Shown one piece after another: positions 35,401 to 48,100 of a DNA stretch of 64,000 bases; position 1 is the first letter of the stretch, and each line of letters starts with the position of its first letter. The translations under genes and the position numbers were made by a program. This stretch comes from Sarcocystis neurona. Its lineage: Eukaryota; Apicomplexa; Conoidasida; Eucoccidiorida; Sarcocystidae. The notes under the pieces are model-generated. The model worked only from the letters and a program-made list of their open reading frames with translations. It did no database searches and was not told the DNA's origin. The DNA lies in NCBI GenBank assembly GCA_000727475.1, contig KL647295.1, forward strand, positions 2,626,476-2,690,475, in the 5' to 3' direction.

Positions 35401-38106
35401 CGGCAGCTGACGAATCTCCTTGCCAGTTGACAGATGCTTCTTTTAGTTCACTTTCTGTTCACGTGCGCTTCCACGCGCCGAAGACTCTTGACGCCGTGTG
35501 TACTCGAATGGCCGTGTGGAGGATGTAATATCCACGTATCTGCCTTCGGGCGCATATGGACATATATGTGGACGTACAGCTGCGTACGGCTGTGTACAAC
35601 CACACCTGGATTTATGTAAATATCACTGCAAAAGCACATCAGTATACATACATATACATATATGCATACACTAATAAATATATAATGGAAGGTAGATTCA
35701 CGTCTGTGTGTGTGTGTGTGTGTGTCCGTATATGTATATATATGCATATATGTGTATATGTATGTATAGGTGCATACACATACACATATACATATATATA
35801 TGTATATGTATGTACACACGTACAGATACACATAGCTATACAGGTGTATGTGCGTTTACATATACCGCGTGTAGTAATCGTTAAAAAGACCGGTACACAC
35901 AAATATACGTGTGTGCCGGCGTGTGGGATATGTCTTTGCCCAGAGAAACTTGGGGAATACGTCGCCCAGTTCAAGTTTACTCTTCTGCTCCTTCCGGGGG
36001 GGACTAAAAAGGTAGGCGAGCATACCGTCTTCGTAGCATTTTTTCTGCATTTGTACACACGCGTGCATGTACGCCTTCATCTGGAGAGGACGTAGACATA
36101 CATACACATATATATATGTACATGTATTTATATATATATATATAAATGTACATGTTATATATATATGTACATGTGTATGTATATATATGCATATGTGCGT
36201 GTATCTGTCCATCTGCTTCTTGAGTTGCCGTATACGCGGTTGTGCCGGCGTGTATGTTCAGAGTCTCATTTGTAGGGGTACATACTTTTGTATGCATACA
36301 TATATATATATATATATATTGTAGGAGTATGTACTTTTGTATGTATACATAGATAAATATATATATATATATGTCTATTCATCAACTGCTTACGTCTGCA
36401 TATGTACGGATACGCCGACATATACCTTCTGAGATTAAATTGTAAGAGTACATACTTTTGTGTGTATACGTGTATATATATATATTGTGGGAGTATATAC
36501 TTCTGTATGGGTACAAATACATATATATATATATATATGTATGTCTGCTCATCTGCTTGAGTTTTGTCCGTTTGTACGAATATGCCGGCATGTACGTCTT
36601 CACTACTATGTGAAGAAGCAGGTCGTGCATATGCGGGGATGCGCCTCTATACACACACAAACCCAGAATCACGTGTGTGTGTCTAAAAACATATATATAT
36701 ATATATATATATAATGTACTTGAATACATGTTACGTGTTCCTGGATATGCTTATAAATGTCACAATATTCTTGCGTATTTTTTACCCATCTATCACGTAT
36801 ATCTGTACACAGTCGCGGCTTGTATACGTTCAAGAGTCTCCGTAGTCACATGCGTCTGTGGATACCTACATTTATATATATACATATATATGTATATCTC
36901 CGTGTAATACTGTACGTACAACACACGCAAGTATGAATCGGCCTGCGTGGACTTCCTTGTTTTTGTGTTTCTGTGCGGGCGTGGATATATACGTATACAT
37001 CCACATGTAAACAAACGCGCAGCTCCAAGTTGACGCGTCAATATACACGGATATATACATATACGTATACATGTGGACGAAGTAAGTGTCCGAGGTGTAC
37101 GTAGATGCCGGGGTGGGTTGAGATTTCCTTTTTCCCTGTGTGGCGTTTTATCGTTGCGTCTTGTTTCTTCACTTTATGTAAAAAATACGGTACTGCATGT
37201 AGTATGCTTCGTATTTGCAGAGTCAAAGCGGTAGCTCGCCGACTGCGTAGTGTAGAAGCTTCGTTTGTTGAGAGCAGATGCAGTGGCAGCTAGTTTGGGG
37301 GCGTGTGATATGTTGAGTAATATCGCGCTATTGTGCTATTTTTACCGGCCTTCGGGTGTGACCAGCGTCTCTGTATGTGTGTGCGTGTATGTCTTGTTGA
37401 AGGAAGATAAATACTCACACCTACAACCTACGCATCTGTATGTATGTGTGTAGGCGTGTGCTGCTGTTATTGTGAGTCTCTTGCCGCGCGGACGGTGTAC
37501 CTAGAAATTCCCTTATTTTCTCTTCAGACGAGAAGCGACTCTTTGTCTGTCTCCATGTGTGGGTAGAAATTTCCTCTAATTAGCTTCCACGTCTTTGAGC
37601 AAGCGCAGGGACATTTTCTCTTTCTTGGCTACGGTTTTCTCATCCGTTCATTTTCACCATGGTGAGGATATGGCGTGGCGTTCGTTCAATTTTTTTGACG
37701 AATATTTGTGGTTTTGTGCCTTCTCTCCTCCGTTCCACGTATTCTCATCTACAAACTTTTTGGACCGTATGACAGGTACCACTGCAGCTAGACTACTGCT
37801 ATTGCTGCTGTTGTGCCACTGCTGTTGTGCTCCCTTCTTTTGTCTTTCGGTTGTGTTTTCCTCGGTATTTTCCGTGTCTTCTGTGTGTGAGGTTTTAGTG
37901 TCTTCTTGGGCTGCGAGGTGTTTTTCTGTACTGCTGCGCAGGTTACAGGTCTTCCACTTTTCTACGAAAAAGAGTTGCAAAGTGAGCACTCCGTCGAAGA
38001 CGAAGGCCTAAAGGTATTGCTGTCTACTCCGGTGAATCCGAAGAAGCACAAGAAGAAGAAAGCTGAAAAGAAAGAAGCTTCGAAGGCAGCGGACGAGACG
38101 TCGTAA
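17410..38106 (+). CDS. PA2G4: PA2G4/EBP1 homologue (M24 peptidase-fold, non-peptidase), 8 exons over 20.7 kb
   Basis: Exons: 17410-17604, 25386-26036, 27264-27350, 28677-28737, 31214-31330, 34455-34568, 35944-36011, 37942-38106. Phases match at all seven GT-AG junctions, giving 1458 nt and 485 aa. The order of conserved blocks follows human PA2G4 (394 aa): VVTKYRTAADTVN, KKVEKGIAFPT-like (KVEKGIAFPTCISVN), GDVVKVDMGCHVDGY, GRKADVIKACW, SSHQLKRYVIEG, FEANEVYGVDIVLSTGEGK, VYKRAVDRTY, LPFSLRAL, MRHELLHPYPV, EYVAQFKFTLLLLPGG, then a Lys-rich tail (PKKHKKKKAEKK) suited to RNA/ribosome binding. EBP1 proteins bind the ribosome exit region and affect growth and translation; they have the methionine aminopeptidase fold without activity (established knowledge). 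Peculiarities are an Ala/Gln-rich N-terminus, an insertion of about 60 residues rich in Ala, Gly, Ser and Glu near 170-233, and huge repeat-filled introns. The start is fixed by an in-frame TGA a few codons upstream. Confidence 0.95.
18219..18274. repeat. Hairpin-forming inverted repeat, 22-bp stem, 12-nt loop
   Basis: Arms 18219-18240 and 18253-18274 are reverse complements with one mismatch. A diverged direct copy of the right-arm region (GTGTACATACCC, AGGCGGACAAG) follows at about 18360-18400. Confidence 0.85.
18661..18985. repeat. Cluster of GTGTAYGTACAC-type palindromes in PA2G4 intron 1
   Basis: GTGTATGTACAC occurs at 18661-18672 and 18782-18793; degenerate forms lie near 18850, 18909 and 18975. 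The 60-120 bp between copies is not obviously repeated. The same dyad recurs in other introns of the window. Confidence 0.75.
19400..25000 (+). repeat. Pyrimidine-rich low-complexity stretch (intron 1)
   Basis: The plus strand is dominated by CT, TCT, TTC and CCT runs, while purine-rich runs are nearly absent. This creates spurious Ser/Leu/Phe/Pro/Val frames, such as one of 183 codons at 20620-21171, which I do not regard as a gene. Confidence 0.75.
25281..25379. repeat. 56-bp tandem duplication before PA2G4 exon 2
   Basis: ATAATGT...TTTTGACTGTGTGATGTTCYCGCG occurs twice, starting at 25281 and 25337. The second copy ends six bases before the exon 2 acceptor, so it overlaps the likely branch-point region. 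Confidence 0.85.
26037..27263 (+). other. PA2G4 intron 2 (1227 nt)
   Basis: Donor GTAAGA, acceptor GGTGCAG. It is relatively free of TA arrays but carries the palindrome GTGTACGTACAC at 26419, 26621 and 26816, GTGTATATACAC at 26746, and weaker forms near 26690 and 26980. Confidence 0.9.
26419..26827. repeat. Four dispersed GTGTAYRTACAC palindromes in intron 2
   Basis: Perfect 12-nt dyads lie at 26419-26430, 26621-26632, 26746-26757 (TATA centre) and 26816-26827. The first and third extend to 14 nt (GGTGTA...TACACC). Confidence 0.85.
27351..28676 (+). other. PA2G4 intron 3 (1326 nt)
   Basis: Donor GTAAAT, acceptor TTTGTGCAG. It contains (TA)n near 27470-27525 and 27710-27740, a GT/TA-rich block to about 28060, diverged direct repeats sharing CAACAGCCTG near 27970 and 28190, and about two copies of a 45-50 bp unit (GTGTAGAAAACGT...) at 28540-28665 just before exon 4. 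Confidence 0.88.
29600..30150. repeat. CAG-rich minisatellite, about 95-bp period
   Basis: Similar units containing GCAGACTAATACTAGACCTG and AGCAGGTGTAG start near 29927, 30022 and 30118, with older diverged copies near 29698 and 29740. Between them lie short GCAGCAGCAATT repeats of about 18 bp (29855-29930). Several frames are open on both strands through triplet periodicity (Ala/Cys/Leu-rich) and are not credible proteins. Confidence 0.85.
30304..30411 (+). repeat. Three 36-bp tandem repeats encoding a 12-residue motif
   Basis: Units start at 30304, 30340 and 30376, each beginning AGTA(T/C)(G/T)GAAGA. In the frame 30154-30561 (135 codons) they translate to a 12-aa repeat of the type S-x-E-(D/E)-x-H-x-F-V-Y-x-x. 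A further degenerate copy begins near 30264. The frame lies inside PA2G4 intron 4 on the same strand; whether it is expressed is unknown. Confidence 0.75.
31331..34454 (+). other. PA2G4 intron 5 (3124 nt)
   Basis: Donor GTGAGT, chosen over a GT three bases upstream because it preserves alignment length with human PA2G4; acceptor CTTTGCAG. Mostly TA/GT/CA-rich diverged tandem repeats from about 31,940 to 34,230, including units of about 150 bp near 33288 and 33437 (TACTTACRYGTTCTC...GTTCTRCACAT). Confidence 0.88.
34569..35943 (+). other. PA2G4 intron 6 (1375 nt)
   Basis: Donor GTGAGG, acceptor TTTGCCCAG. Diverged units containing ACGTATAC, TTAACGT and CCTGTATGTATAC-like strings recur from about 34630 to 35040. 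A TG/TA microsatellite block lies at about 35700-35830. Confidence 0.88.
36012..37941 (+). other. PA2G4 intron 7 (1930 nt)
   Basis: Donor GTAGGC, acceptor CTGCGCAG. The first 1.1 kb is TA-rich and includes a 170-bp higher-order repeat (36204-36600). The last 0.8 kb is more complex, with a small CTG patch near 37790-37830. Confidence 0.88.
36204..36610. repeat. 170-bp higher-order tandem repeat, about 2.4 copies
   Basis: Units begin TCTGTCCATC (36204), TCTATTCATC (36374) and TCTGCTCATC (36544), exactly 170 bp apart. Each contains a GCCGRCRTRTA block; the two full copies each contain two sub-units TTGTRRGRGTAYRTACTTYTGTRTG followed by (TA)n, at 36269, 36319, 36439 and 36485. Confidence 0.85.
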
Positions 38107-41100
38107 AGTGCTGTTGACTGCCTAGTCTATTTTTTTCATACCCAGGCAGTTTTCGCTACTGCATTCTGGTTCAAGAACGCAGAGAAAGAGAGAGCGGAAG
38201 GCCAGTGCGAGTAGTAGGGGACGTGAGAAGATGGAGAGAGAAGACTGCTACAGCAGCGGAGAGGTGGAGAGAAAGAGAGAGAATTGGGAAGAATTCAGAA
38301 AGAATGTGATTTTGTATATATATGTGTAGAGATACGCATATTTTTGAGGGGGCGTGTGTTGTTACACGGGAAGGACGGATGCGAACAAGAGGGACGACAG
38401 GGGAAGCATGGAGGCCGAGCCAAGATAGAGAAACGACGACGGCGGGGAAGGTGAAGAAAGAAACATCTGCGACGGGAGCAGGACTGCGCATCAACGATGT
38501 GTTGATTGCAGGGCAGACAAAGGAGAAAATAATGAAGTGTTGTCCGCTGAGATTTGTACAGGCAATTCTTAACACATATATATATATATACACGCACAAT
38601 AGCATTCGTCGATGTAGATTACGTCTTCAAAAAGGTATTGTGAAAAAAGTGACAATTTCAAAGATAAAATGTGTGTACGTGTGGGTGAAAATAGTGAAGC
38701 AACAGAGCCAGTAGATACATATTTTTATTATTGTGCGTGTGTATGTAGATGCGTTCATACGCATACGTACATTCACTACGCATAAATGCGGTGTTTCTTC
38801 TGTGATAAAGTCACACTAAATGTGAGTACACAAGTATGGGTTATATATGCGGCGCCGTCCTCTGTTTATGCGAGTGTGTCCTCCGTATGGGAAGGAGGGT
38901 CTCGCCAGGATTGTCGTGCTTTTGTTCGATCCTTCTTCCGCCGCCGGTAGCGACTCTTCGACGAGCGTCCAATGATGCAGAGCACCCCGTACTTTGTGCA
39001 CGACAAGTTTTCTCGGGGTCACCAATACCCCATCATTATTCTAACTACCTGGTTGGCTACGTGCTAACCCCACTCTCTAGTATTCTTGCCGCCAGTCCTC
39101 ATGCAATTAATTTTGGAAGTAATCTCGTGGATTTGTCTCGCTACAGCATCATCACGTCGGAGACGGCCACATCCACGAATTTATTTGCAACCCACAGTTT
39201 TCGACTTTCGCGTCAACGAGGATGCGAATTACCGAACTGTTGGCGAAAACAGCAGTAGAGCACAGGTGACCTTGTGGACTTGGACGGACCTCTGAGGATC
39301 CGTAGTGGCAGATACCGTGGTTGATTTTTCCCAGCACTACTTACATACATAATCGTAGCTGGGTATGTTCATGCACTATATATATATATTTATCCGTGCA
39401 GATACACACAAGCAGGGGATAAATAGACGTAAATACGTACGAACATGTACATTCTACGTGTATGTTTGCGTACGCTTGCAGAACTTAGCATATTTTAACG
39501 AAAGGGAGAGGTGGCGTGTACAGGTCTCCCCGTACTGACTCGTTGTCATGTGCAGCACGTTCCAAGCACTCGCACTCTCCTAATGTTTCCAGTCGTTTAA
39601 GAACAACGAGATTACGACAGAGTTGTATGAGATTCACGTATAGATTTTCTATCCGTGCAGATGTGTACATGCGTTTGCTTCGTGGCACCAAAATTCCGGG
39701 ATACACACACGAATCTAGAAGTGTTGTTGGGGGCATTCTGAAGATTACCACAGAAGATTGACGCCAGCCTTGTTGCGATCCATCTCGACTGGTTAACTGT
39801 TGTGGTCCCCTCAAAGAACGCAGAATTCTTACCCCTTGTGCTCTGGAAACAGAGTAAACGTACAGCGCTACAGTCGGCCACACTCTTCGACCGTCGACAG
39901 GCGCATAACACGGGGTTTTTTAACTTTATTTATTGGTGTTTGAACGTGCTTTTAGTACTTGGTCGCACGGCACGTACAGCAGGTTTCTACTTGTCTTCCT
40001 AGATACGAAACAGATGTCACATTCTCTACAATGCGTGACCGTCAAGCACACCATTCGCGCTTACTGCACGTGCTACGACGGGGAACATAACCACGGTAGA
40101 CACACAGCTCATATTCACTGTATGGATACCCCCCTCCTTCCTCTTGCACGGGACCTACGCGGGGGAACATAACCGCGGTAGACACACAACACATATTCAC
40201 CGTATGGATGCCCCCCTCCCTTCTCTTGCACGGGACCGACGCTCCTTCTGATGAGAGTTACGTGTGAAGAAGACCCTCAAAATCCGTGCTCCGCCATATT
40301 GTGCGGCTTCTGCATTCGCCGTCTACTTCTGCAATTGCTAGGCTAGCAGAAGGATAGTGCTTTTCGCAACTGACATGACAATTCGACAAATACGGATGCA
40401 TGCTGCCCCTCCAAATAATCAACTCCTCTTTCCCCACCGGTACCGACCCGGTGGGCTAGCTGTCGTTCGCCTGCATGGATGCTGGGGCTGGACGGAAAAC
40501 GCCCACAAACCCCGGGTCCGTACAAACTTTTATTCCCGTGACTAAGCTACGTCGAACAGGGCGAATCGGTGGGTAACCTGTAAAGAAGTGGCAGGCCTAC
40601 TGCCAGCAGTTGTTGTCCGCACAACCGTGTATGCACGCACACCAACAAAAGCAGGGAAAGCACACCTTCACACCTGTGCTCATGTGTATCTACGTAATAT
40701 CTGTACGGGACGCACGAATACGTAAGGGGCAATGGCAACACATCAAATACGAGCTGATAACATTATTTTTATGTCTCATGTACGTCCAACGTAGACCGTG
40801 TCACGGTGGGACAGGTATTTCACAAACGACTGAGAAACTGCACGAAGAGGAGATTCGCTGCAAAAAGAGGATCGACGTCTACCCGTGGCCCTTTAAAGCG
40901 TCGCAGATTAGGACTACAATTTTGCCCAGGACTGAATTTGCTTGGAAGTGACCTGGCTCGATGCTCTGTTGCCGACGCTCTAGCCGTCAGGCGTCACGTG
41001 AAAAAGCGCGAAGCCCTGTCGCAGGTGGATGTTACGCTCTGACAGTCTATTGGTTTCGGCTGTTGTTCTTGGTGATTATGTAGGGGGTAGTCCTGTTGTT

Positions 41101-42185
41101 GACGCGGAATTAGATATTTTTCTCGAAGTCAGGCAAGGCGTGTAGGTGTGCGCCGTGCGGAGCTGGATACGGACTTCCTTCTGGTCTGTGTGTGTAATCC
41201 GACTACTCGTCTGCGGCCTCTTTTACTGATGTTGAATACTTTGAAGAGACGATATGCTTGTGCTTTTGTTACAGTCTTTGCATTTCGTTGCAGCCACAAA
41301 TAGGGCGCTCTATCTATCGTCGCGCCAACCGACCCACCCTCTTTCGTTGTGTCTACATTTTATGTTGCCTTTCTTCGTTGTTCACAGTTTCTCCCACCGC
41401 CGCCAGGTTTCTAATTGAAGACACAGCGTGCGCAATCTTCACGCCAGCATCAACTGCAGTCAATGCTCTGCCGCGCATGTCTGCACGACTGGCGAACACG
41501 CGCACTTTAGTTTTTCTCAGATTTGAGCGCCACGTACCGGTGTGGTCGAGTGCAGCATTCGGGGACATACCGGTGAAGTTGCAGGCGCACATTCTGCGGA
41601 GGTGTTTTCCGAGTCGCCCGCCAGTCCGTTGCTAACTTACTGTTTTGTCGACTTACGAAGTCTGGTGTTGTGAAGACCCGTTTCCGGAAACCTGTCTCGC
41701 CACGTGATACTTGTTTTATTTTGACTTCCGTACACGCCCCATATAAGGAACATGGTTGCCACCTTTCTGCTCGGTCTCCGTTTACTCGTGCGTAGGACTG
41801 ACGAGTCTCCGTCGTGACCGTTCTGCTCCTCAACAGCTTTCCTTCCTCTCTTCCTTCGTGAAAGCAGATTCGAATCGGCTTTTTACTAGCCCTCCAGCGC
41901 ATCTCTGCAGTTTAGTGGAAAGCGCGGTCTTTTCTTTTTCGTCTCTTCCTCAAATGCCTACAAACGCTGGCACAGGGCCGGTCACATCTCACCCGACCGC
42001 GCAGTCTCGACTTCGCCCCTCTTCCTCGTAGACACCCCGCGTGCCTCGCTCTCTCGCTTCAGCCACACATATTACATCTCTGCCCTTCGTAGTCGCTTTT
42101 CGTGTGGCGTGTTCTCCACGCCTTCTCTTTTTCTGTGTCACGTCGTCCTTTCTGCGGCCCGTCCTGGCGTAGTTGGTCTCCAACA
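38107..42185. other. 4.1-kb intergenic region between PA2G4 and the DUF1749 gene
   Basis: It holds the PA2G4 3' UTR and the promoter of the next gene. Only short frames are seen; the largest is a minus-strand frame of 132 codons at 39485-39883 with no recognised family. TA microsatellites are minor (38575-38590, 39375-39390). A tandem duplication lies at about 40080. Confidence 0.45.
40080..40243. repeat. 82-bp tandem duplication
   Basis: GGGGAACATAACC...CTTGCACGGGACC occurs at about 40080-40161 and again from about 40162, with only a few substitutions between copies. It is not in a recognised gene. Confidence 0.85.
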
Positions 42186-45100
42186 ATGTCTTCCTGGTGC
42201 GTTGAGCGAGAGAGATCGGGAGGAGGCGGGATGTCAGGCGGCAACATGACGCCTTCTTCCGTTGAGATAGCGGTAGAAACAGAAAAACCACCGTCAGGAA
42301 GAGGCCCGTGCATGCGCGGAGTCCTCGTCCAGCCCGACCAGGCATACGAAAGTGTGCTTTTCTTTGCGTCCTACGCAGACGGGAATGAAAATGCGTGTAT
42401 TGTCGTTGCTGGACTGGGGCAGGGTAGGTCACAGGTTCCCCTGCAGAGGAGGGTGTTCGTGAAGGAAAGACGCGTCGCCGTATCTTTTTTTTGCACGCCC
42501 GTAACGACGCATTTGTTCTCTCTTTGTGCGCCTGTGCACGCCCCGGCTGTCTCTCTCTCTGTCTGGGCGAACATCTATCTATCTGTGCGTCTCCTTCCTG
42601 TCTCTATCCACGTATGTGTGGCGTCTCAGAGTCGTCTCTATATACTCACCTACCCCCACACACAGACGTATGTCCATCTCTACAGACTACACGCGCGCAT
42701 CACGCGAGCCAATAATAACGAGCATGTTTGTGTAAGGCTCTCTACCTCCACATTTCCTCATTACTGCAGTAGGCACATGCGCAGATACGTCCACGACGTA
42801 TGCTCGTGTGTCTCCCGTTTTCTCTCTCTGCCTTTCTCTCTTGGTCTGTCGTCCTCCTCCTCTCTGACTACTTTCTTCCATAATACACGTCTTTCCTCTA
42901 TGGGGGGGAGTGTTCACCCCTCCCTTCCTTGTCCCAGTCCGCACACGCACAGACACACATACACAAGTGACCACGCAGAAAAATATGTGCGCATGTGTGT
43001 GGGGCATTGTGTAGGTGATTGCCCGCCTCCCTGTCTCCTGCTCTCACGCCGTCTCCGTCTCCGTGTCTCCCTGTCTCTCTGCGTCTCCCTGTCTCTGAGT
43101 CCATCTGTTCTTTGGCGGACACACACACAGACACACACGGACAGAGACTCACGTGTAGCCAGGTGTATGTACACTAGAAAGAGTGACACGCGCACACACA
43201 TAGGTACAGGTGTATGTACACCAGACACACACACTCTCTACGTGTGTGCCCGTAACCTACAGTTCTTGGTTACAAAAATATGGTGGAGGGCCCCCACGCA
43301 CATATTTGTAAATGTTCACGAGTCGTCGTCGGGCACACCGCAGGGCAGGTGTTCCCCCCCGGCCGAACAGATGTCGTTTCTCTCTCTACAAGTAGCGAGC
43401 GCTGTCACTTCACTTTCCACGAGAAAATGAAAGGAGGTCTCCACCGAGGACGCATGGAAGGAACGTGCCGAAGGAAAATGAAATACACCAGGGGGGTACC
43501 TATTAACCATCCACCCGTGTATTAACTTATAAATAGGTGTATACATATACGTATTTATACATACACACCATACATATGTGTATATGTTGCTTTATAAATA
43601 CTTGCATACATCCGTGCATATATACATACACACTACAGATATATATGTATATATTGGTCTATAAAGAGGTGTATACATACACGCCTATACACATGTACAC
43701 CTGTACAGATACATATCTGTCTTTCTATCCCTATATATATGTATATATAAGATGTATCGCACGTGTTATAAACTATGAACGTGTGACTGCCATATGCGTA
43801 TGTACGTCCATTTATCTCTCTCTGTCTCTCTCTATATATAATGTACCAGTGTATATATATATTACGTACCAATATATACATATATATACATATATATTAT
43901 ATACCAATATATACATATATATTATGTACCACTATATACATATATATTATGTACCAATATATATATATATATATAATGTACTGCGTGTGTGAAAACCGGT
44001 GAATATGTGTGAGTACCGTGATATTTTGAATATCCGCCGGGGATGGTGGATAGAAGGCACCTGCCCAAGAATCTGTTTCACTGCTACATATTTTTTCTCT
44101 CTTCCTCTCCCTCTCCCATATATATCTGAATAGATACGTATATTAGACCTGTATCTGTATAATAGGCCTTTACACATATATGTATGTAATGAACGCTACG
44201 GAAGTGCAGCTGCGTATATATACGCGTCTGTACGTAAATTAAATCTTGTAAATGTATACGTGTACATAAGTGTGAGACGCGTTTCTCTCTCTATCTTTCT
44301 CTCTCCAGATACAAACGTATGTATATATATATATATACTATGTACCAATATATATATATTATACGTCCCTATATATATATATGTATATACATTCTTGTTG
44401 AATATGTATGAAGTGTTGTGTGTTGCCCTCGCATACGTGCGCCATGCATCGGTAGACAAGGGGGCCTTCTTCATGTGTATATTATATACGTGTACTGATA
44501 CATATATGAGACGGCCGCGTGCGGGTGGTTCCGTGGGACCAGCAGGCACACGTATTTTAGGACATAAACATATATATTGGGTACGCCTACGCACATGTGT
44601 ATACAGTGAACATAGAGCCTGTGACTCATACATACATATGTACGCATCTATATCTATATATATATATATATATCTATTTGTATATATTACACCTGCTTTT
44701 AAATACAAGTGTACGTATATATATGTTGTGTGGACCCCTCCACATATGTGAATCGATCTGGGAAATATACGTGCTGTGATGATATGACAGAGAGACTCAT
44801 GTATCTACACGTGTAGACGAGAAGAGGTGTTGTACGTATATGCGGATATGTGTGTCCGTCTGACTACGTGTTGAAGACGAAAAACTCGGCGGCAGAGGCG
44901 TCTGTGTGTGTGTTCGTGTGTTTGCATCGAACATACGAAGGGACTGCAGAGGGCGTTCTCTTCTGCTGTCCTGCTCTCCGCCCTGCTGTCGCTCTCTTCA
45001 CTTCTCTACAGAAGTTGTGACTGCAGTTTTGTGGTGTGGTACGACTCGATTTCCGTTCCCTGCTGCTGCTGCTGCTTTTCCTCGGGCGTCTTCTCCCGAG

Positions 45101-48100
45101 GACGATGAAGGGAAGCGGAAGGAGACAGGGAAAGTGCACAAACGCTTCTGTGAAACTGCCCTTGCAGGCATGATGTCCTTCCGGTGGCTGCCGTCCTTCG
45201 CCCAGGCCCTCGACCGCCTCGGATTCGCCACCGTTCAGGTGCGCACAACAAAAGGCGTTCGTTTCTTCTTCGACATGAAAGGAAGACGTCTTCTTCGTCT
45301 ACTTCTCCTCCCACTATTCACACATAAACTTCCCCCGTCCGACGTGTGCAGAGAGCAGTCAAATATCGGTGCTGCACGCCCTGCACATGCGTGTGTGTGT
45401 CAGCGAAGAGATATAGGGAAGGGGGAGATCGACTCTTAGAAGAAGGAGGGAAAACGATGCATGTGTCTGTCGAGGTCCACAGGTGTAGAGGAATACAAAA
45501 CGAGAGAAAGGAATACAGAGGGAGACGGAAGCGAGCGAAAACGGAGTGGCTTTTCTGCCTCCTCATCAGTGGGACGTACGTACAGAGACACGGAGACGGA
45601 GACGGCCAGACAGCCAGACAGGCGCACATGCGATAATAAAGTGATTCTCCCTACAAACAGTGTAATCAAATAGATAAATCTCAATCGTGGACACATACAA
45701 AATCTTCATGTCTATACATATCTATATATTTGTATATGTGTATGTATGCGTGTACCCGTAGATGTTTCTGTACGCACAGGAAGACAGATTTACCGATACG
45801 TCTACCGCTGTGTATATATCCCTTCAACGCGTATATATATGTGTATTGTATATGAATGTAGGAGTACGTTTGTGTGTATATATGTATCTATGTATATATA
45901 TATATATATATGTACGTATGCAAATATGTGCGTACCTACTTTAGACAGCTATACCATATCCCTCTCTCTATATACATACGTATCAGTGGAATAGAAGAAT
46001 CTTCATATAATTCTATTCTTTGAGAACTGGTTATAAAAAGAGGCGTGAGCGACCCACGTGTTGTGTATATAAATATTTGAGTAGTTGTGTTCATATGGAA
46101 GGACATATATTCATCGGCAGTGACACACCGAATACATAAGATATATATGTATATATACTGCTGTGTGTATGTGCGTGCGTAGCAACTACTTGACGCACAC
46201 ATGTATATATATTTAGCAACATCTATGCTTCCTTTCCACTTGAGTGGCGCGCTTACGTAAAAGTTACACATGACGTACACGTATATATGTATGTCTGCAG
46301 CAGTGTATATGTGCTTACTTTCCCGCACACCTATATTTATATGTGTGGCGGTGTATTTGCATGCTGATGAATTGATTGGTGCCCATGTGTATATTTAAAT
46401 GAACGTGGGTACGCGTGTGTGTGTGCGAGTATGTGAATGGGGCGTCTCAGGTGAATTTGTCGTCGTCGTTCGGCAGCTGCGGCCTGTCGTCGCTTCACCA
46501 GGACGCGAGGGAACTCGAAGTGGTGGTAACGGAGTACTTTTCTTCATATAAACACGTGTACATGTTCTACGTACACACACGGGGGAAAGACACGGAGGAA
46601 TAGAAAGGCACAGAAGTAGACACATCCTTTCACGTCCCGTTGTGTCTACATCTTCTTAAAGTCAGCTATATACGTGTATATATGTGTGTCTGTATTTGTT
46701 CCCCCGTACTTGTAGGCTTACCCTGATAGTCGTACACACGAAGGTGGCTACATATACATATATATATGTTACAACCTTGGGATAGGTTTACGCTGACATT
46801 CGTGTGCATGCAGAGATGTTCATACATACACGTATATATATATGTGTGTGTTTACACATACATACGGGCGTGTCCACCCATATTTGTATGGATGTGTGTC
46901 TGTGTACGGGTAGTCCCGAGGCATATGTAGCCACGTATGTGTGTACATATATACACACCGACGTCCATCTGTCCGTACGTATATATCCATGTAGACCTGC
47001 GTATAGCGTCTCTTTGCTGTTGAAAGGCAGGCCTGTGCTGCTTTTCTCTCAGTCTCTCTGCGGTAGTACTTTCAAGCCGAGCAGGGCCGCTATTCCTGCG
47101 CGTCGTCGTATGTCAAGACGACATCTACGTCTCATATGTATACGCACACACCCCAACTTGGCGTGGGTGGGGGGGTTGAGGAAGTGAATGTTCCAAATGC
47201 GGGTATTTCCTCATAAGAAACCGAGGATGCGGGCGTGTGTCTGCTGATACGAAAAAAATATGTAGAGCCCGATGTAGTCCACCCGTAGGCGCTTCAAACG
47301 AATGCTTCGTTTTCTCTCCATACCTATAGATGTATCAATGTCTATACCTATAGGATCAATGTGTATATCTGTGTATGTGTCGGTATCTATATCTATGTCT
47401 ACATATGTATGTGCCAATATTCATATCTGTATCTGTACATATGTATCAACTTCTATATCTATGTCTACGTATGTATCGATATCTGTATCTATGTCTATAT
47501 ATATGTATCAGGATCCATATCTCCATCTGTATATGTGTATCAGTATCTATCGGTATATATGTATGTACCTCTATCTATATGTTTCAATATCTATACCTGT
47601 GTCTCTATCTATATACGTATGTGTCAATATCTACATCTATATCTATATACGTACATACGTATCAACATCGACGTGTGTGTACCTATGTACCTATATAGAT
47701 GGATCTATATGTATGTAGCTATCCGCGTCTCTCTATGTACATCTGTCTACAGCAATTTATCCACTCCTGTCAACATCTGTGTATCTGTGTCTCTCTCCAT
47801 ATGTTTACCTGTATGTATCCCCGCTGTTTATCTATGATCTGTCACATTTATATATGTCAGTCTTGCTATCTCTCCCCATATATATATATTTGTGTGCTGG
47901 ATGAGGTCCACACGACCGGCGTGAAGTAGCGGCTGCGCGTACGCATGCGCCCTAGCACTACCATCTGCACCTTCTTCTGGGTACATATATTTGCCGACAT
48001 ACATGTCTGCTTCTGTGTTTCTCTCTTTGACGTTTGTCTCTTCCTATGCCTCTTGACGCATGCCCATTTCATCTGGAGAAATGGGTGTATTTGAACTTCT

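Noticed and set aside
39485..39883. 132-codon minus-strand frame as a gene
   Set aside because: There is no recognisable domain, no signal peptide and no supporting exon partners; left as intergenic.
46526..46555. Longer exon 3 of the DUF1749 gene (donor at 46556)
   Set aside because: It would insert ten residues (VTEYFSSYKH) between ELEVV and VRYLRRE, breaking the family alignment, although the phase also fits.
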